Shown here: one piece after another, positions 25,796 through 34,481 of the stretch
How the letters are laid out: every line of letters begins with the position of its first letter
Numbering within the stretch: position 1 is the first letter of the stretch
Assembly (NCBI GenBank): GCA_019636175.1
Contig: JAHBYC010000008.1
Location: forward strand, 23,382 to 87,381
Direction of reading: 5' to 3'
Length of the DNA: 64,000 nt
DNA from: Caulobacter sp.
GTDB lineage: Bacteria > Pseudomonadota > Alphaproteobacteria > Caulobacterales > Caulobacteraceae
Position numbers and translations under genes: made by a program
Notes under the pieces: generated by a model
Databases searched by the model: none
The model's input: the letters and a program-made list of their open reading frames with translations, nothing else
What the model was told of the DNA's origin: nothing

Positions 25796-27016
25796 ATGAA
25801 CGCCCTGACCATCGACGCCAAAGCCTGGACCGAAGCCGGCGACGCGGGGCTGCATGACGCGATCGAGCTTCGCCGGGCCATTCATCGTGAGCCGGAGCTT
25901 GGGCTGGACCTGCCCAAGACGACGGCCAAGGTGCTGAAGGCGCTCGAAGGCCTGCCGCTGGAAATCCGCCAGGGTCCTTCGACCACCGGCGTGCTGGCCA
26001 TCCTGCGTGGCAGCGCCAACGGCCGCACCGTCCTGCTGCGCGGCGACATGGACGCCCTGCCGCTGACCGAGGACACCGGTCTCGACTTCTCCAGCGGCGT
26101 TCCCGGGGCGATGCACGCCTGCGGCCATGACACCCATGTGGCGATGCTGGCCGGCGCCGCCCGGGCGCTGTGCGAGCGCCGCGACAAGCTGCCCGGGACG
26201 GTGATGTTCATGTTCCAGCCGGGCGAGGAGGGGCACCACGGCGCCCGCTTCATGCTCGACGACGGCCTGATCGATCCGCTGCCCGACGCCGCCTTCGCCC
26301 TGCACATCTCGCCCAACATGCCGACCGGAACCTTCGCCAGCCGGGCCGGCCCGCTGCTGGCCTCCTCGGACAGCATCCGCATCAAGGTGCTGGGCGCCGG
26401 CGGCCACGCCTCGATGCCGCAGGACGCCGTCGATCCCATCCCTGTCGCCTGCGAGATCGTCACCGCGCTGCAGGCCTTCATCACCCGGCGGGTGTCGGTA
26501 TTCGATCCGGCGGTGCTGACCATCGCCCACATCGACGCCGGCACCACCTACAACATCATCCCCGAATACGCCCTGATGCGCGGCACCTTCCGCACCCTGT
26601 CGGAGCGCTCGCGGGAGCTGGTGCGGGCCGGGGTGCGCCAGGTGGCCGAGAATGTCGCCGCCGCCCACGGCTGCCGCGCCGAGGTCGAGATCGAGCTGGG
26701 CTTTCCGGTCACCGTCAACACCGCCGCCGCCGTGCGCCTGGCCGAACGGACCGCAACGGCCCTCTATGGCGACAGCGCCTGGCACACCATGGAAAATCCG
26801 ATGATGGGGGCGGAAGACTTCTCCTACGTCCTGCAGAAGGCCCCGGGCGCCATGGCCTTCCTGGGCGCGGCGCCGGTCGGGGTCGGCGGCGACTACCGCG
26901 CCTGCTGCGCCCTCCACTCCAACCGCATGACCCTCGACGAGCAGGTCATGGCCCGCGGCATCGCCATGCACTGCGGCTTCGCCGAGGCGGTGCTGACCGG
27001 CGGACTGGAGGCCTAG
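25796..27016 (+). CDS. M20 family metallopeptidase / amidohydrolase (hippurate hydrolase-like)
   Basis: From ATG 25796 this is a 406-residue M20D-type enzyme. Metal ligands and catalytic residues are visible in MHACGHDTHVAMLAGAA (His, Asp, His), FQPGEEGHHGARFML (catalytic and metal Glu) and ENPMMGAEDFSYVL. The dimerisation insert starts with GAGGHASMPQDAVDP. Relatives hydrolyse N-acyl amino acids or aromatic amides. The longer frame from 25619 translates the upstream REP-like repeats as a proline-rich tail and was rejected. Confidence 0.9.
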   Translation: MNALTIDAKAWTEAGDAGLHDAIELRRAIHREPELGLDLPKTTAKVLKALEGLPLEIRQGPSTTGVLAILRGSANGRTVLLRGDMDALPLTEDTGLDFSSGVPGAMHACGHDTHVAMLAGAARALCERRDKLPGTVMFMFQPGEEGHHGARFMLDDGLIDPLPDAAFALHISPNMPTGTFASRAGPLLASSDSIRIKVLGAGGHASMPQDAVDPIPVACEIVTALQAFITRRVSVFDPAVLTIAHIDAGTTYNIIPEYALMRGTFRTLSERSRELVRAGVRQVAENVAAAHGCRAEVEIELGFPVTVNTAAAVRLAERTATALYGDSAWHTMENPMMGAEDFSYVLQKAPGAMAFLGAAPVGVGGDYRACCALHSNRMTLDEQVMARGIAMHCGFAEAVLTGGLEA

Positions 27017-27097
27017 AGGGCGCGCTATGTCGGGTGGCTGCTGGCGCGCGCCGCCCGGGGTGGCTATTGGCTTGCCAATGATCCGTCCGGCGCCTGA

Positions 27098-28582
27098 ATG
27101 ACCATCACCGACCGCCTCTTCAACCGCCTGGTGCTCGGCGCTGTCGTCATCGGCTTCCTGTCGCTGCTGGCGGCCGGGGGGCTGATCGCCTGGAGCATCC
27201 AGCGGAACCAGGACTACAATCTGGCGGTGGACCACACCTATCAGGTCCGCACCGCGGTCTATCAGTACCGGGTCCTGGCCGAACGGGCCGAGGCGGCCCG
27301 GCGCGGCTATCTGCTCAAGCCGGACGATCGCTACCGCCAGGTCTTTGCGGAAACCGCCGACGCCCTGCCCAGGGCCTTTGACCAGCTGGTCGACCTGACC
27401 CGGGACAACCCCCGCCAGCAGGAGCGGCTGGACGATCTCAGGCCGCTGGCGGCGATGCAGTCGGCGCTGATGCGGCAGTCCGCGGGTCTGGTCCAGCGTG
27501 GCCGGCAGATCGCCGCTGTCGGGGTGTTCCGCAATGACAACAATCTCGAGACCATGCAGTCGATGCGGACCATCCTCTCGCAGATCAGCGCCGAGGAAGA
27601 TCAGCTGTTGAAGGATCGGACGGCGCGGCAGGAACGCGGCGTCGCCTTCCTCAAATGGTCGCTGGGGCTGACGATGCTGCTGCTGCTGGCGGTGGCCGGC
27701 GGTTCGGTCTTCGTGATCTTCCAGTATACCCGCGACCTCAACCGCTCGCGGCGCGACCTGTTCAAACTCAACGCCAGTCTCGAGAGCGCGGTCGAGGACC
27801 GCACCGTCGATCTGCGCCGCGCCAACGACGAGATCCAGCGCTTCGCCTACATCGTCTCGCACGACCTGCGCTCGCCGCTGGTCAACATCATGGGCTTCAC
27901 CTCCGAACTGGAAGCGGCGACGAAGCCGCTGGAAGAGCTGGTCACCCGGATCGAGGCCGAGACGCCCGACCTGCTGACCGACGAGGCCCGCGACGCGGTG
28001 CGCACCGACCTGCCGGAGGCCGCCGGCTTCATCCGCGCCTCGACCCAGAAGATGGACCGGCTGATCAACGCCATTCTGCGCCTGTCGCGCGACGGGCGCC
28101 GCGTGCTGGCGCCGGAACCTCTGAACATGCACGGGCTGGTCGCGGGCATCGCCGCCAGCCTCAGGCACCGCACCGACGAGATCGGCGCGACCCTCACCAT
28201 CGAGCCGCTGCCCGATCTGGTCAGCGACCGGGTGGCGATGGAGCAGATCCTGTCCAACCTGATCGAGAACGCCACCAAGTATCTCAAGCCCGGGCGGCCC
28301 GGAGAGATCACGGTCCGTGGCCGCATGGACGGCATTCGCGCCCTGTACGAGGTGCAGGACAACGGCCGCGGCATCGACCCCAAGGACCACGACCGGATCT
28401 TCGACCTGTTCCGGCGCTCCGGCGTTCAGGACCAGCCGGGCGAGGGCATCGGCCTGGCCCACGTCCGCGCCCTGGCCTACCGCCTGGGCGGGGTGATCTC
28501 CTGCGAATCCGAACTTGACCAGGGGGCCACGTTTCGGCTTTCCCTTCCTGCTGTGCTTCTTCCCGAAAGAGCTGCCGAATGA
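27098..28582 (+). CDS. Membrane sensor histidine kinase with CHASE3 domain
   Basis: The 494-residue protein has TM1 (about 11-33), a periplasmic CHASE3 helical bundle (about 35-180), TM2 (about 186-208), a linker coiled coil, and HisKA with phospho-acceptor H255 in YIVSHDLRSPL. A HATPase domain follows (NLIENATKY, DNGRGIDPKDHDRIF, GEGIGLAHVRAL). A large insert (~285-315) separates the acceptor helix from the second DHp helix. It is the first of three coupled genes and overlaps the next by 4 bp (ATGA). It probably phosphorylates the adjacent Rcp1-like regulator; the signal is unknown. Confidence 0.9.
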   Translation: MTITDRLFNRLVLGAVVIGFLSLLAAGGLIAWSIQRNQDYNLAVDHTYQVRTAVYQYRVLAERAEAARRGYLLKPDDRYRQVFAETADALPRAFDQLVDLTRDNPRQQERLDDLRPLAAMQSALMRQSAGLVQRGRQIAAVGVFRNDNNLETMQSMRTILSQISAEEDQLLKDRTARQERGVAFLKWSLGLTMLLLLAVAGGSVFVIFQYTRDLNRSRRDLFKLNASLESAVEDRTVDLRRANDEIQRFAYIVSHDLRSPLVNIMGFTSELEAATKPLEELVTRIEAETPDLLTDEARDAVRTDLPEAAGFIRASTQKMDRLINAILRLSRDGRRVLAPEPLNMHGLVAGIAASLRHRTDEIGATLTIEPLPDLVSDRVAMEQILSNLIENATKYLKPGRPGEITVRGRMDGIRALYEVQDNGRGIDPKDHDRIFDLFRRSGVQDQPGEGIGLAHVRALAYRLGGVISCESELDQGATFRLSLPAVLLPERAAE

Positions 28583-29022
28583 CCCACCCCGTAACCATAG
28601 TGATGATCGAGGACGACGAGGGCCACGCCCGTCTCATCGAGAAAAACATCCGGCGGGCCGGCATCAACAACGAGATCCGCCACTTCCTCGACGGCACCAG
28701 CGCGCTGGAGTTTCTCGAGTCGGCTCATGACGGGCCGTCTCTGAACGGACCGGCGCTGATCCTGCTTGATCTCAACCTGCCCGACATGAGCGGCACCGAC
28801 ATCCTGTCGCGCATCAAGGGCAAGGAAGGCCCGCTGAAGCGCACGCCGGTGGTGGTGCTGACCACCACCGACGACAAGGTGGAAATCCAGCGCTGCTACG
28901 ACCTCGGCTGCAACGTCTACATCACCAAGCCGGTCAACTACGAAGCCTTCGCCCAGGCGATCCGCCAGCTGGGCCTTTTCCTGTCGGTCATCCAGGTGCC
29001 CGACATCGACGGCGCCGCGTGA
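28579..29022 (+). CDS. Single-domain response regulator (phytochrome Rcp1-like)
   Basis: This 147-residue protein is one receiver domain: acidic pocket IEDDEG (residues 10-15), phospho-acceptor D64 in LILLDLNLPDMSG, Thr in VLTTTDD and Lys in YITKPVN. The layout is that of Rcp1-type regulators that dock on CHASE3 or phytochrome kinases. No output domain is present, so it either hands phosphate to the next protein or acts by protein contact. It overlaps both neighbours by 4 bp, giving strong translational coupling. Confidence 0.92.
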   Translation: MTHPVTIVMIEDDEGHARLIEKNIRRAGINNEIRHFLDGTSALEFLESAHDGPSLNGPALILLDLNLPDMSGTDILSRIKGKEGPLKRTPVVVLTTTDDKVEIQRCYDLGCNVYITKPVNYEAFAQAIRQLGLFLSVIQVPDIDGAA

Positions 29023-30053
29023 CAGCCGAGGGACCGAGGGTCCTCTATATCGACGACGACGAGGGGCTGCGGCGCCTCGCCGGTCGGGCGCTGGAGCGGC
29101 GCGGCTACCGGGTGACCACCGCCGCCGGGGGCGAGGAGGGCGTTGCGCTCGCCGCCGCGACCCCGTTCGACCTGATCGCCGTCGACCACTACATGCCCGT
29201 CCATGACGGCCTGGCGACCCTGGCCTTGCTGACCGCCGCCGGCAATCGCGCGCCGGTCATCTATGTCACCGGCTCGGAGGAAAGCCGGGTCGCGGTGGCC
29301 GCCCTGAAGGCGGGGGCCGACGACTATGTGGTCAAGACCGTCGGCGACGACTTCTTCGACCTCCTGGACCGCTCGTTCCGCCACGCCCTGGAGCAGGTCG
29401 CCCTGCGCCGGGCCCGCGACGAGGCCGAGGCGGCGGTTCAGTCCAGCAACGAGCGGCTCGCCACCTTGCTGCGGGAGGTCAACCACCGGGTCGCCAACAG
29501 CCTGCAGCTGGTCTCGGCCTTTGTTCACATGCAGGCCGCCGGCCTCAGCGACGCGGGCGCCAAGGCCGCGCTTGACGACACCCAGCGCCGCATCGCCGCC
29601 ATCGCCCAGGTTCACCGGCGGCTCTACAGCGCCGACGACGTCGAGGCGGTGGACATGGCCAGCTACCTGGAGACCCTGGTCGAGGAGCTGCAGGAAACCT
29701 GGTCTACCCCGGCCGCGCCCCGCGTTCTGCGCCTGAGCGTGTCGCCGGTGCGGATGCTGACCGACCAGGCCGTGTCCCTGGGCGTGATCCTCAACGAACT
29801 GGTCTCCAACGCCTGCAAATACGCCTACCCCAGGGACGCCTCCGGAGAAGTGCGGATCGCGCTGTTCCCCGAGGACGGCCACGTCATCCTGCAGGTCGAG
29901 GACGACGGCCAGGGCATCGACCCCGACGCCGCCCCTTCGGGCACCGGCCTTGGCGGCCGCATCATGACCGCCATGGCCAACAGCCTGAAGACCCGGCTGG
30001 AATACGATCCGGACCATGCCGGCGTCCGGGCGGTGCTGCGGATACCGACCTAG
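29019..30053 (+). CDS. Response regulator-histidine kinase fusion (REC + HisKA_2/HWE-type kinase)
   Basis: The 344-residue soluble protein has an N-terminal receiver (IDDDEG, phospho-acceptor D56 in AVDHYMP, K106 region) and a short coiled linker. A HisKA_2-type kinase follows, with H156 in REVNHRVANSLQLVSAF and an ATPase domain (LGVILNELVSNACKYAY, DDGQGIDP, GTGLGGRIM). Such kinases usually phosphorylate single-domain regulators, including those of the general stress response. It starts at GTG 29019 (GTGA overlap). Its stop overlaps the convergent DUF805 gene by 4 bp. Confidence 0.9.
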   Translation: MTAEGPRVLYIDDDEGLRRLAGRALERRGYRVTTAAGGEEGVALAAATPFDLIAVDHYMPVHDGLATLALLTAAGNRAPVIYVTGSEESRVAVAALKAGADDYVVKTVGDDFFDLLDRSFRHALEQVALRRARDEAEAAVQSSNERLATLLREVNHRVANSLQLVSAFVHMQAAGLSDAGAKAALDDTQRRIAAIAQVHRRLYSADDVEAVDMASYLETLVEELQETWSTPAAPRVLRLSVSPVRMLTDQAVSLGVILNELVSNACKYAYPRDASGEVRIALFPEDGHVILQVEDDGQGIDPDAAPSGTGLGGRIMTAMANSLKTRLEYDPDHAGVRAVLRIPT

Positions 30054-30520
30054 GCCGGTCTGGACGGTACGAGGGACAGCCAGCCGATGCCGCCGATGAG
30101 GAGGACGGTCGCCCAGATGAGGGCAAGGTGGCTGCCCGGAAAGGCCCAGAACATTTGCGAGCGCAGCGCCTCGTCGCCGCGGATCCAGCCGAGCAAGAGG
30201 CCGTTCACGCCGTCGGTCATCTGAACAAACGTCACGGCCGCCGCCAGGACGGCGACGGGCGCCAGCGCCCACCAGCCGCTGGCCCCCATGTCGCGCAGGC
30301 GGTTCAACTGCAGGCAGGCAAGCGGCCACAGCAACGGGACAGCGCCAATCAGGCCGGGCCGGGGACTCCAGAGCGGTTCGCGCCCGCCGACCGGCACGAC
30401 GTTCAGCCATCCCAGCGTCGGGACGAAAAGAGTCAGGCCCAACAGCAACAGAACAATGAGCATGCCGAGAGCGTAGGGGCCCCGGCCGATACGGCCCTGC
30501 GGCGAAAAGAAATTCAGCAT
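30050..30520 (-). CDS. DUF805 family inner-membrane protein
   Basis: This 156-residue protein has four hydrophobic segments and the DUF805 landmarks: an N-terminal FFSPQGRIGRGPYALG and NRLRDMGASGWWAL before the third helix. The family is widespread, small and uncharacterised. The gene converges with the REC-kinase gene, sharing 4 bases at their stops. Confidence 0.88.
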   Translation of the reverse strand: MLNFFSPQGRIGRGPYALGMLIVLLLLGLTLFVPTLGWLNVVPVGGREPLWSPRPGLIGAVPLLWPLACLQLNRLRDMGASGWWALAPVAVLAAAVTFVQMTDGVNGLLLGWIRGDEALRSQMFWAFPGSHLALIWATVLLIGGIGWLSLVPSRPA

Positions 30521-30587
30521 CCTGGCCCCCGGCTTGGCGCCAGCCTATCGACCGGGGCATGCTTGGCGCAACAACAGAGGAACACCC

Positions 30588-31157
30588 ATGCGCCTGACCA
30601 AGCCCCGTATCGCCCCCGTTCTCGACGGCGCCCTCAATGACGCCCAGCGGCAGATCCTGGCGCCGATGGTCTCCTCCGGCCGACCCGTGCTGAACATCTT
30701 CCGCACCCTGGCGACGGCGCCGGCGGCGCTGAAGGGCTTCCTCGGCTGGGGCCAGTATGTGCTGTCCAAGGCCAACGATCTGCCCGCCCGGGAGCGCGAG
30801 ATCGTCATCCTGCGCATCGGCTATCTGTGCAAGGCCGGCTACGAATGGACCCAGCATGTGCCGATCGGCCGCCGGGCCGGCCTCAGCGACGACGAGATCG
30901 CCCGCATCAAACAGGGCCGGGACGCGGGCTGGAGCGCCGCCGACGCCGCCCTGATCGCCGCCAGCGACGAGCTTCACGCCGACCAGTTCATCACCGAGGC
31001 CACCTGGTCGGCCCTGAAGGCCCATTTCAGCGACAAGCAGTGCATGGACGTGGTTTTCACCGCCGGCCAGTACACCCAGGTCTGCATGATGCTGAACAGC
31101 TTCGGGGTGCAGCTGGACGAGGGGCAGAGCCTCGACCCGGACCTCAAGGGCTACTGA
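30588..31157 (+). CDS. Carboxymuconolactone decarboxylase (CMD/AhpD-like) family protein
   Basis: From ATG 30588 the protein has 189 residues. It has the CMD helical pattern LPAREREIVILRIGYLCKAGYEWTQH, where the family's Glu...Cys...His sits (the second Cys of AhpD-type CxxC is not present), and a C-terminal QYTQVCMMLNSFGVQLDEG. It resembles the 4-carboxymuconolactone-decarboxylase-like oxidoreductases of unknown substrate common in caulobacters. The frame from 30534 adds an unlikely leader; a GAGGAA site precedes the chosen start. Confidence 0.85.
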   Translation: MRLTKPRIAPVLDGALNDAQRQILAPMVSSGRPVLNIFRTLATAPAALKGFLGWGQYVLSKANDLPAREREIVILRIGYLCKAGYEWTQHVPIGRRAGLSDDEIARIKQGRDAGWSAADAALIAASDELHADQFITEATWSALKAHFSDKQCMDVVFTAGQYTQVCMMLNSFGVQLDEGQSLDPDLKGY

Positions 31158-31258
31158 TACCCTGACAGGCGAAATGCCCGCTGGGAGGCGAGCGGCTCTT
31201 GGCGCCATGGCCGCGCAATGCTTCACTCCCTGTTAACCATCGGGGACCTGGGGGCATT

Positions 31259-32356
31259 ATGAAGGGTCGCAAGTATCAGTCGTTCCATCAGGCGCGCCGG
31301 GCGCCGCGCCGACGGCTGCCCGCCTTCGCCTTTCCGCCCGAGGCCGATTTCGTCTTCGACGCCGGATCCGAGGCCAGCCTCGAGGCGCGGACCAGCCTGC
31401 CGGCCATGCCCGCCGCCGAGACCGACCTGCTGGACGCCTATTCCAACGCCGTGGTCCGGGCGGTGGAGCATGTCGGCCCGGCCGTGGTGCGCGTCCAGCC
31501 CCTGACCTCCGACCGCAGCTTCGCCGGCGAGGGCTCGGGCTTCATCGTCTCCGCCGAAGGCCTGATCCTGACCAACAGCCATGTGGTCCAGGGCTTCGCC
31601 CGCTTCGCCATCATCACCGCCGAGGGACGGGCCCTGACCGCCCGCTGCGTCGGCGACGATCCCGACACCGACATCGCCCTGCTCAAGGTCGAACAGAGCG
31701 TGCGCCTGCCCCACGCCAGGCTGGGCGATTCCAAGACCCTGCGCCGGGGCCAGCTGGTCATCGCCATCGGCGCCCCGCTGGGCTTCGAGGCCACGGTGAC
31801 GACCGGTGTGGTCTCCGCGCTCGGCCGCTCGCTGCGCGGCGAGCGCGGCCGGCTGATCGAGGACCTGATCCAGACCGACGCGGCCCTCAACTACGGCAAC
31901 AGCGGCGGCCCGCTGGTCAACAGCGCCGGGGAGGTGGTCGGCATCGCCACCGCCGTGATCTCCGGCGCCCAGGGCCTGTGCTTCGCCGTCGCCGCCAACA
32001 CCGCCAGCTTCGTGATGACCGAACTGCTGGCCCACGGCCACGTCCGTCGCGGCTCGATCGGCGTGGTCGCCCAGCAGACCCCGGTGCCCCCCGCCATGGC
32101 CCGGGCCGCCGGCGTCACCCAGGCCTACGCCGTCTGGGTCGCCGCCGTGGAGCCGCACGGCCCCGCCGCCAAGGCCGGTCTGGCCGAGGGCGACCTGATC
32201 ATCGCCGCCGACGGCAAGCCGCTGACCGGCCTCGACGACCTGTTGCGCGTCCTCGGCCCCGGCAGCATCGACCGCCTGATCAGCTTCGAACTGATCCGCG
32301 CCGGCAAGCGGATGACCGTCAAGGTGACCCCCAAGGCCCGCAAGAAGCACGGCTAG
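31259..32356 (+). CDS. HtrA/DegP-like S1C trypsin-like serine protease with PDZ domain
   Basis: From ATG 31259 the 365-residue protein has a basic N-terminus (RKYQSFHQARRAPRRRL), then a trypsin-fold domain with the full triad: His in TNSHVVQG, Asp in DTDIALL and Ser in GNSGGPLVN. One PDZ domain follows (AVEPHGPAAKAGLAEGDLIIAADGKPL). I see no signal peptide or membrane helix, unlike typical periplasmic DegP/DegQ, so it may be cytoplasmic or use an unrecognised anchor. The VOC gene starts 3 bp after its stop, suggesting a two-gene unit. Confidence 0.88.
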   Translation: MKGRKYQSFHQARRAPRRRLPAFAFPPEADFVFDAGSEASLEARTSLPAMPAAETDLLDAYSNAVVRAVEHVGPAVVRVQPLTSDRSFAGEGSGFIVSAEGLILTNSHVVQGFARFAIITAEGRALTARCVGDDPDTDIALLKVEQSVRLPHARLGDSKTLRRGQLVIAIGAPLGFEATVTTGVVSALGRSLRGERGRLIEDLIQTDAALNYGNSGGPLVNSAGEVVGIATAVISGAQGLCFAVAANTASFVMTELLAHGHVRRGSIGVVAQQTPVPPAMARAAGVTQAYAVWVAAVEPHGPAAKAGLAEGDLIIAADGKPLTGLDDLLRVLGPGSIDRLISFELIRAGKRMTVKVTPKARKKHG

Positions 32357-32359
32357 CCC

Positions 32360-32887
32360 ATGAGCCGCATCTTCGGCGCCGTCTGCCAGAACGGCTATGT
32401 CGTTCGCGACATCCATGCCGCCATGGACCACTGGGTCCGGGTGCTGGGCGTCGGTCCCTGGTACTTCATCGAGGAGGTGAAGACCGACTGGTTCCGCTAT
32501 CGCGGCCAGGCCTCCGACGTCAAGATGAGCATCGCCCTGGCCAACAGCGGGGACCTGCAGATCGAACTGATCCAGCAGACCAACGACGCCCCCTCGATGT
32601 ACCGCGACTTCCTCGAGGCCGGCCGCGAGGGGCTGCAGCACATGAGCTACTGGACCCGCGACTACCAGGGCCTCTACGACAAGGCCCTGTCGCTGGGATA
32701 CCGGGTCGGCCATGAGGGCCAGATCGGCGGGCCGCAGGGCCGGTTCGCCTATTTCGACACCGAAGCTCATCCCGGCACGGTGATCGAGATTTCCGACATC
32801 AGCGGCGGCAAGGGCGCCTTCTTCGAACACATCCGCAACAAGGCGCGGGGCTGGGACGGGTCCAACCCGGTGCGGCCGGTCAGCTAG
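32360..32887 (+). CDS. VOC superfamily (glyoxalase/bleomycin-resistance fold) protein
   Basis: The 175-residue protein has the paired beta-alpha-beta modules of the VOC fold. The first contains FGAVCQNGYVVRDIHAAMDH and the last ISDISGG near a probable metal Glu (TVIEISD); HMSYWTRD supplies another possible ligand. The family includes epimerases, dioxygenases and lyases; no specific function is visible. Its TAG stop is formed by the first bases of the 118-bp double-hairpin repeat. Confidence 0.85.
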   Translation: MSRIFGAVCQNGYVVRDIHAAMDHWVRVLGVGPWYFIEEVKTDWFRYRGQASDVKMSIALANSGDLQIELIQQTNDAPSMYRDFLEAGREGLQHMSYWTRDYQGLYDKALSLGYRVGHEGQIGGPQGRFAYFDTEAHPGTVIEISDISGGKGAFFEHIRNKARGWDGSNPVRPVS

Positions 32888-33001
32888 ACCCTTTCAGGTT
32901 TTGATGTACGCATCAAAACCTGATCAAAAGGGTCTAGAATCAAACATTTAGAGCATGTCCGGGCGGGCGAACCGCGTACACTTCGCCCTGACATGCTCTA
33001 G
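32884..33001. repeat. Double-hairpin repeat, copy 1
   Basis: Hairpin I (32884-32937) has outer arms CTAGACCCTTT/AAAGGGTCTAG and inner perfect arms CAGGTTTTGATG/CATCAAAACCTG. Hairpin II (32949-33000) has arms TAGAGCATGTC/GACATGCTCTA. A near-identical inverted copy lies at 57291-57407. Both sit between convergent genes, so a bidirectional terminator role is likely. Confidence 0.85.
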
Positions 33002-33662
33002 GCCCGCCCGCCTCGCCCGCCTGAGAGGCTTCAAACACCGCCAGCTGGTCGGCGAAGGCCCGGCGGTAGGCCGGCCGCGCCTCGGCCCGGCTGACATAGG
33101 CCTCCAGGTTGGGACAGGTCTCCAGCAGGCCCGACCCGCCCAGCCGCTGCAGGACCGTGACCATCATCAGATCCCCGGCGCTGAAGTCGCCGTCCAGCCA
33201 GTCGGCCTCGCCCAGGCGGCGGGAGAGCTGGTCGAGGCGGATGCGGACCCGCTCGTCGAGGCCGGGCAGGCGGGCCTCGAACCAGGGCTGGTCGCGCTCA
33301 AGCATCAGGGCCATCGACCGCTCGACGATCGGCGGCTCGACCGTGCCGAGGGCGGCGAACATCCAGGCGACGGCCCGGGCCCTGGCGTCGGCGTCATCGG
33401 GCAGCAGGCCGGCATGGCGCCGGGCGATATGCAGCACGATGGCCCCGGACTCGAACAGGGCCAGGTCGCCCTCCTGCCAGGTCGGGATCTGGCCGAAGGG
33501 GTGCAGGGCCAGGTGCGCGGGCTGCTTCATGGCCTCGAAGGACAGCAGCCGCACCTCATAGGGCTGGCCCACCTCTTCCAGGGCCCAGCGGACCCGCATG
33601 TCCCGCGCCAGGCCCCGGCCGCGATCGGGAGAGCGTTCAAAGGCGGTGAGGGTGGGGGTCAT
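32940..33662 (-). CDS. Glutathione S-transferase family protein
   Basis: This 240-residue GST has a thioredoxin-like N-terminal domain with [23 protein letters not shown] (the cis-Pro and the glutathione-binding ES) and an all-helical C-terminal domain containing [17 protein letters not shown] (N-capping box). The last roughly 20 residues, from about [10 protein letters not shown], are encoded by hairpin II of the repeat, so the C-terminus has been extended by the repeat. A paralogue is at 51787-52422. Confidence 0.87.
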   Translation of the reverse strand: MTPTLTAFERSPDRGRGLARDMRVRWALEEVGQPYEVRLLSFEAMKQPAHLALHPFGQIPTWQEGDLALFESGAIVLHIARRHAGLLPDDADARARAVAWMFAALGTVEPPIVERSMALMLERDQPWFEARLPGLDERVRIRLDQLSRRLGEADWLDGDFSAGDLMMVTVLQRLGGSGLLETCPNLEAYVSRAEARPAYRRAFADQLAVFEASQAGEAGGPRACQGEVYAVRPPGHALNV

Positions 33663-33820
33663 CGGCGGGTCTCCGGATGGGGCGGGGCGGCGGGCGTCGG
33701 CGGGGGTCGTGTCTCAAAGACGAAGGACAGGGCTGCGTTCCGACAGGGCGATGGGGCGACAGGGCGAAGGGGAAAACAGGACTGGACCACCGCCGCCATC
33801 CCGACGCAGGATCGCGGACC

Positions 33821-34168
33821 ATGACCCAGCACCGCATCTACGCCACCAGCGTGGCCAGTGTTTACGTCCACTATGTCAACAAGGCCGAACGCAAGGGCCG
33901 CACCAAGGCCGAGGTTGACGAGATCATCCGCTGGCTGACCGGCTTCAGCCAGGAGGCGCTCGAGGCCCATCTGGCGGAGAAGACCGACTTCGAACATTTC
34001 TTCGCCGCGGCGCCGATGAACCCGGCGAGGTCCCTGATCACCGGCAAGGTCTGTGGTGTTCGGGTGGAAGAGGTGGCCGAGCCGCTGATGCGCGAGATCC
34101 GCTATCTCGACAAGCTGATCGACGAACTGGCGCGGGGCAAGGCGATGGAGAAGATCCTGCGGGCGTGA
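33821..34168 (+). CDS. DUF2200 family protein
   Basis: From ATG 33821 the protein has 115 residues: [22 protein letters not shown] at the start, [10 protein letters not shown] and [20 protein letters not shown] in the middle, a match to the small cytoplasmic DUF2200 family. Function is unknown. Upstream in-frame codons back to 33677 lie in the divergent region shared with the GST gene and were rejected. Confidence 0.88.
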   Translation: MTQHRIYATSVASVYVHYVNKAERKGRTKAEVDEIIRWLTGFSQEALEAHLAEKTDFEHFFAAAPMNPARSLITGKVCGVRVEEVAEPLMREIRYLDKLIDELARGKAMEKILRA

Positions 34169-34481
34169 AGGGGCCGCCAGCGCCTGTCGAAGCGCCCCGC
34201 CATTATACCCCGGCCCACAAAATAGCCGGTGATCGCTTTTGTAGCGCGACCGGACGGCGCAAAGCCCCACGGGCGTGGGCCAGGCCGTGGGCCGGGGCGA
34301 CGGGCGCGTGGGCATCGGCGTGGGTCGGCGGGTGGCCGGGGCGCGGGGTTTGTAGGGCGGCGGCCCCGGACATCCGGACGCAGCGGGAAAAGTGGAGGCG
34401 CTGGCGGGGTCGCGACATGGGATAATGGCCGGCCGCTTCGATAGCGCGGGGCGCCTCCTCGCCCCGCCAGGAGGACCGCCC
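34169..34481. other. Intergenic region with a long-spaced inverted repeat
   Basis: No gene is supported. A 25-26-bp imperfect inverted repeat is visible: TCGAAGCG...GCCATTAT at 34187-34207 and its complement (ATAATGGC...CGCTTCGA) at 34422-34442, about 210 bp apart. The right arm ends about 40 bp before the terminase start. Confidence 0.5.

Noticed and set aside
25778-28462. 894-residue open frame on the minus strand
   Set aside because: It is antisense to the M20 peptidase and CHASE3 kinase genes; its composition is a GC artefact.
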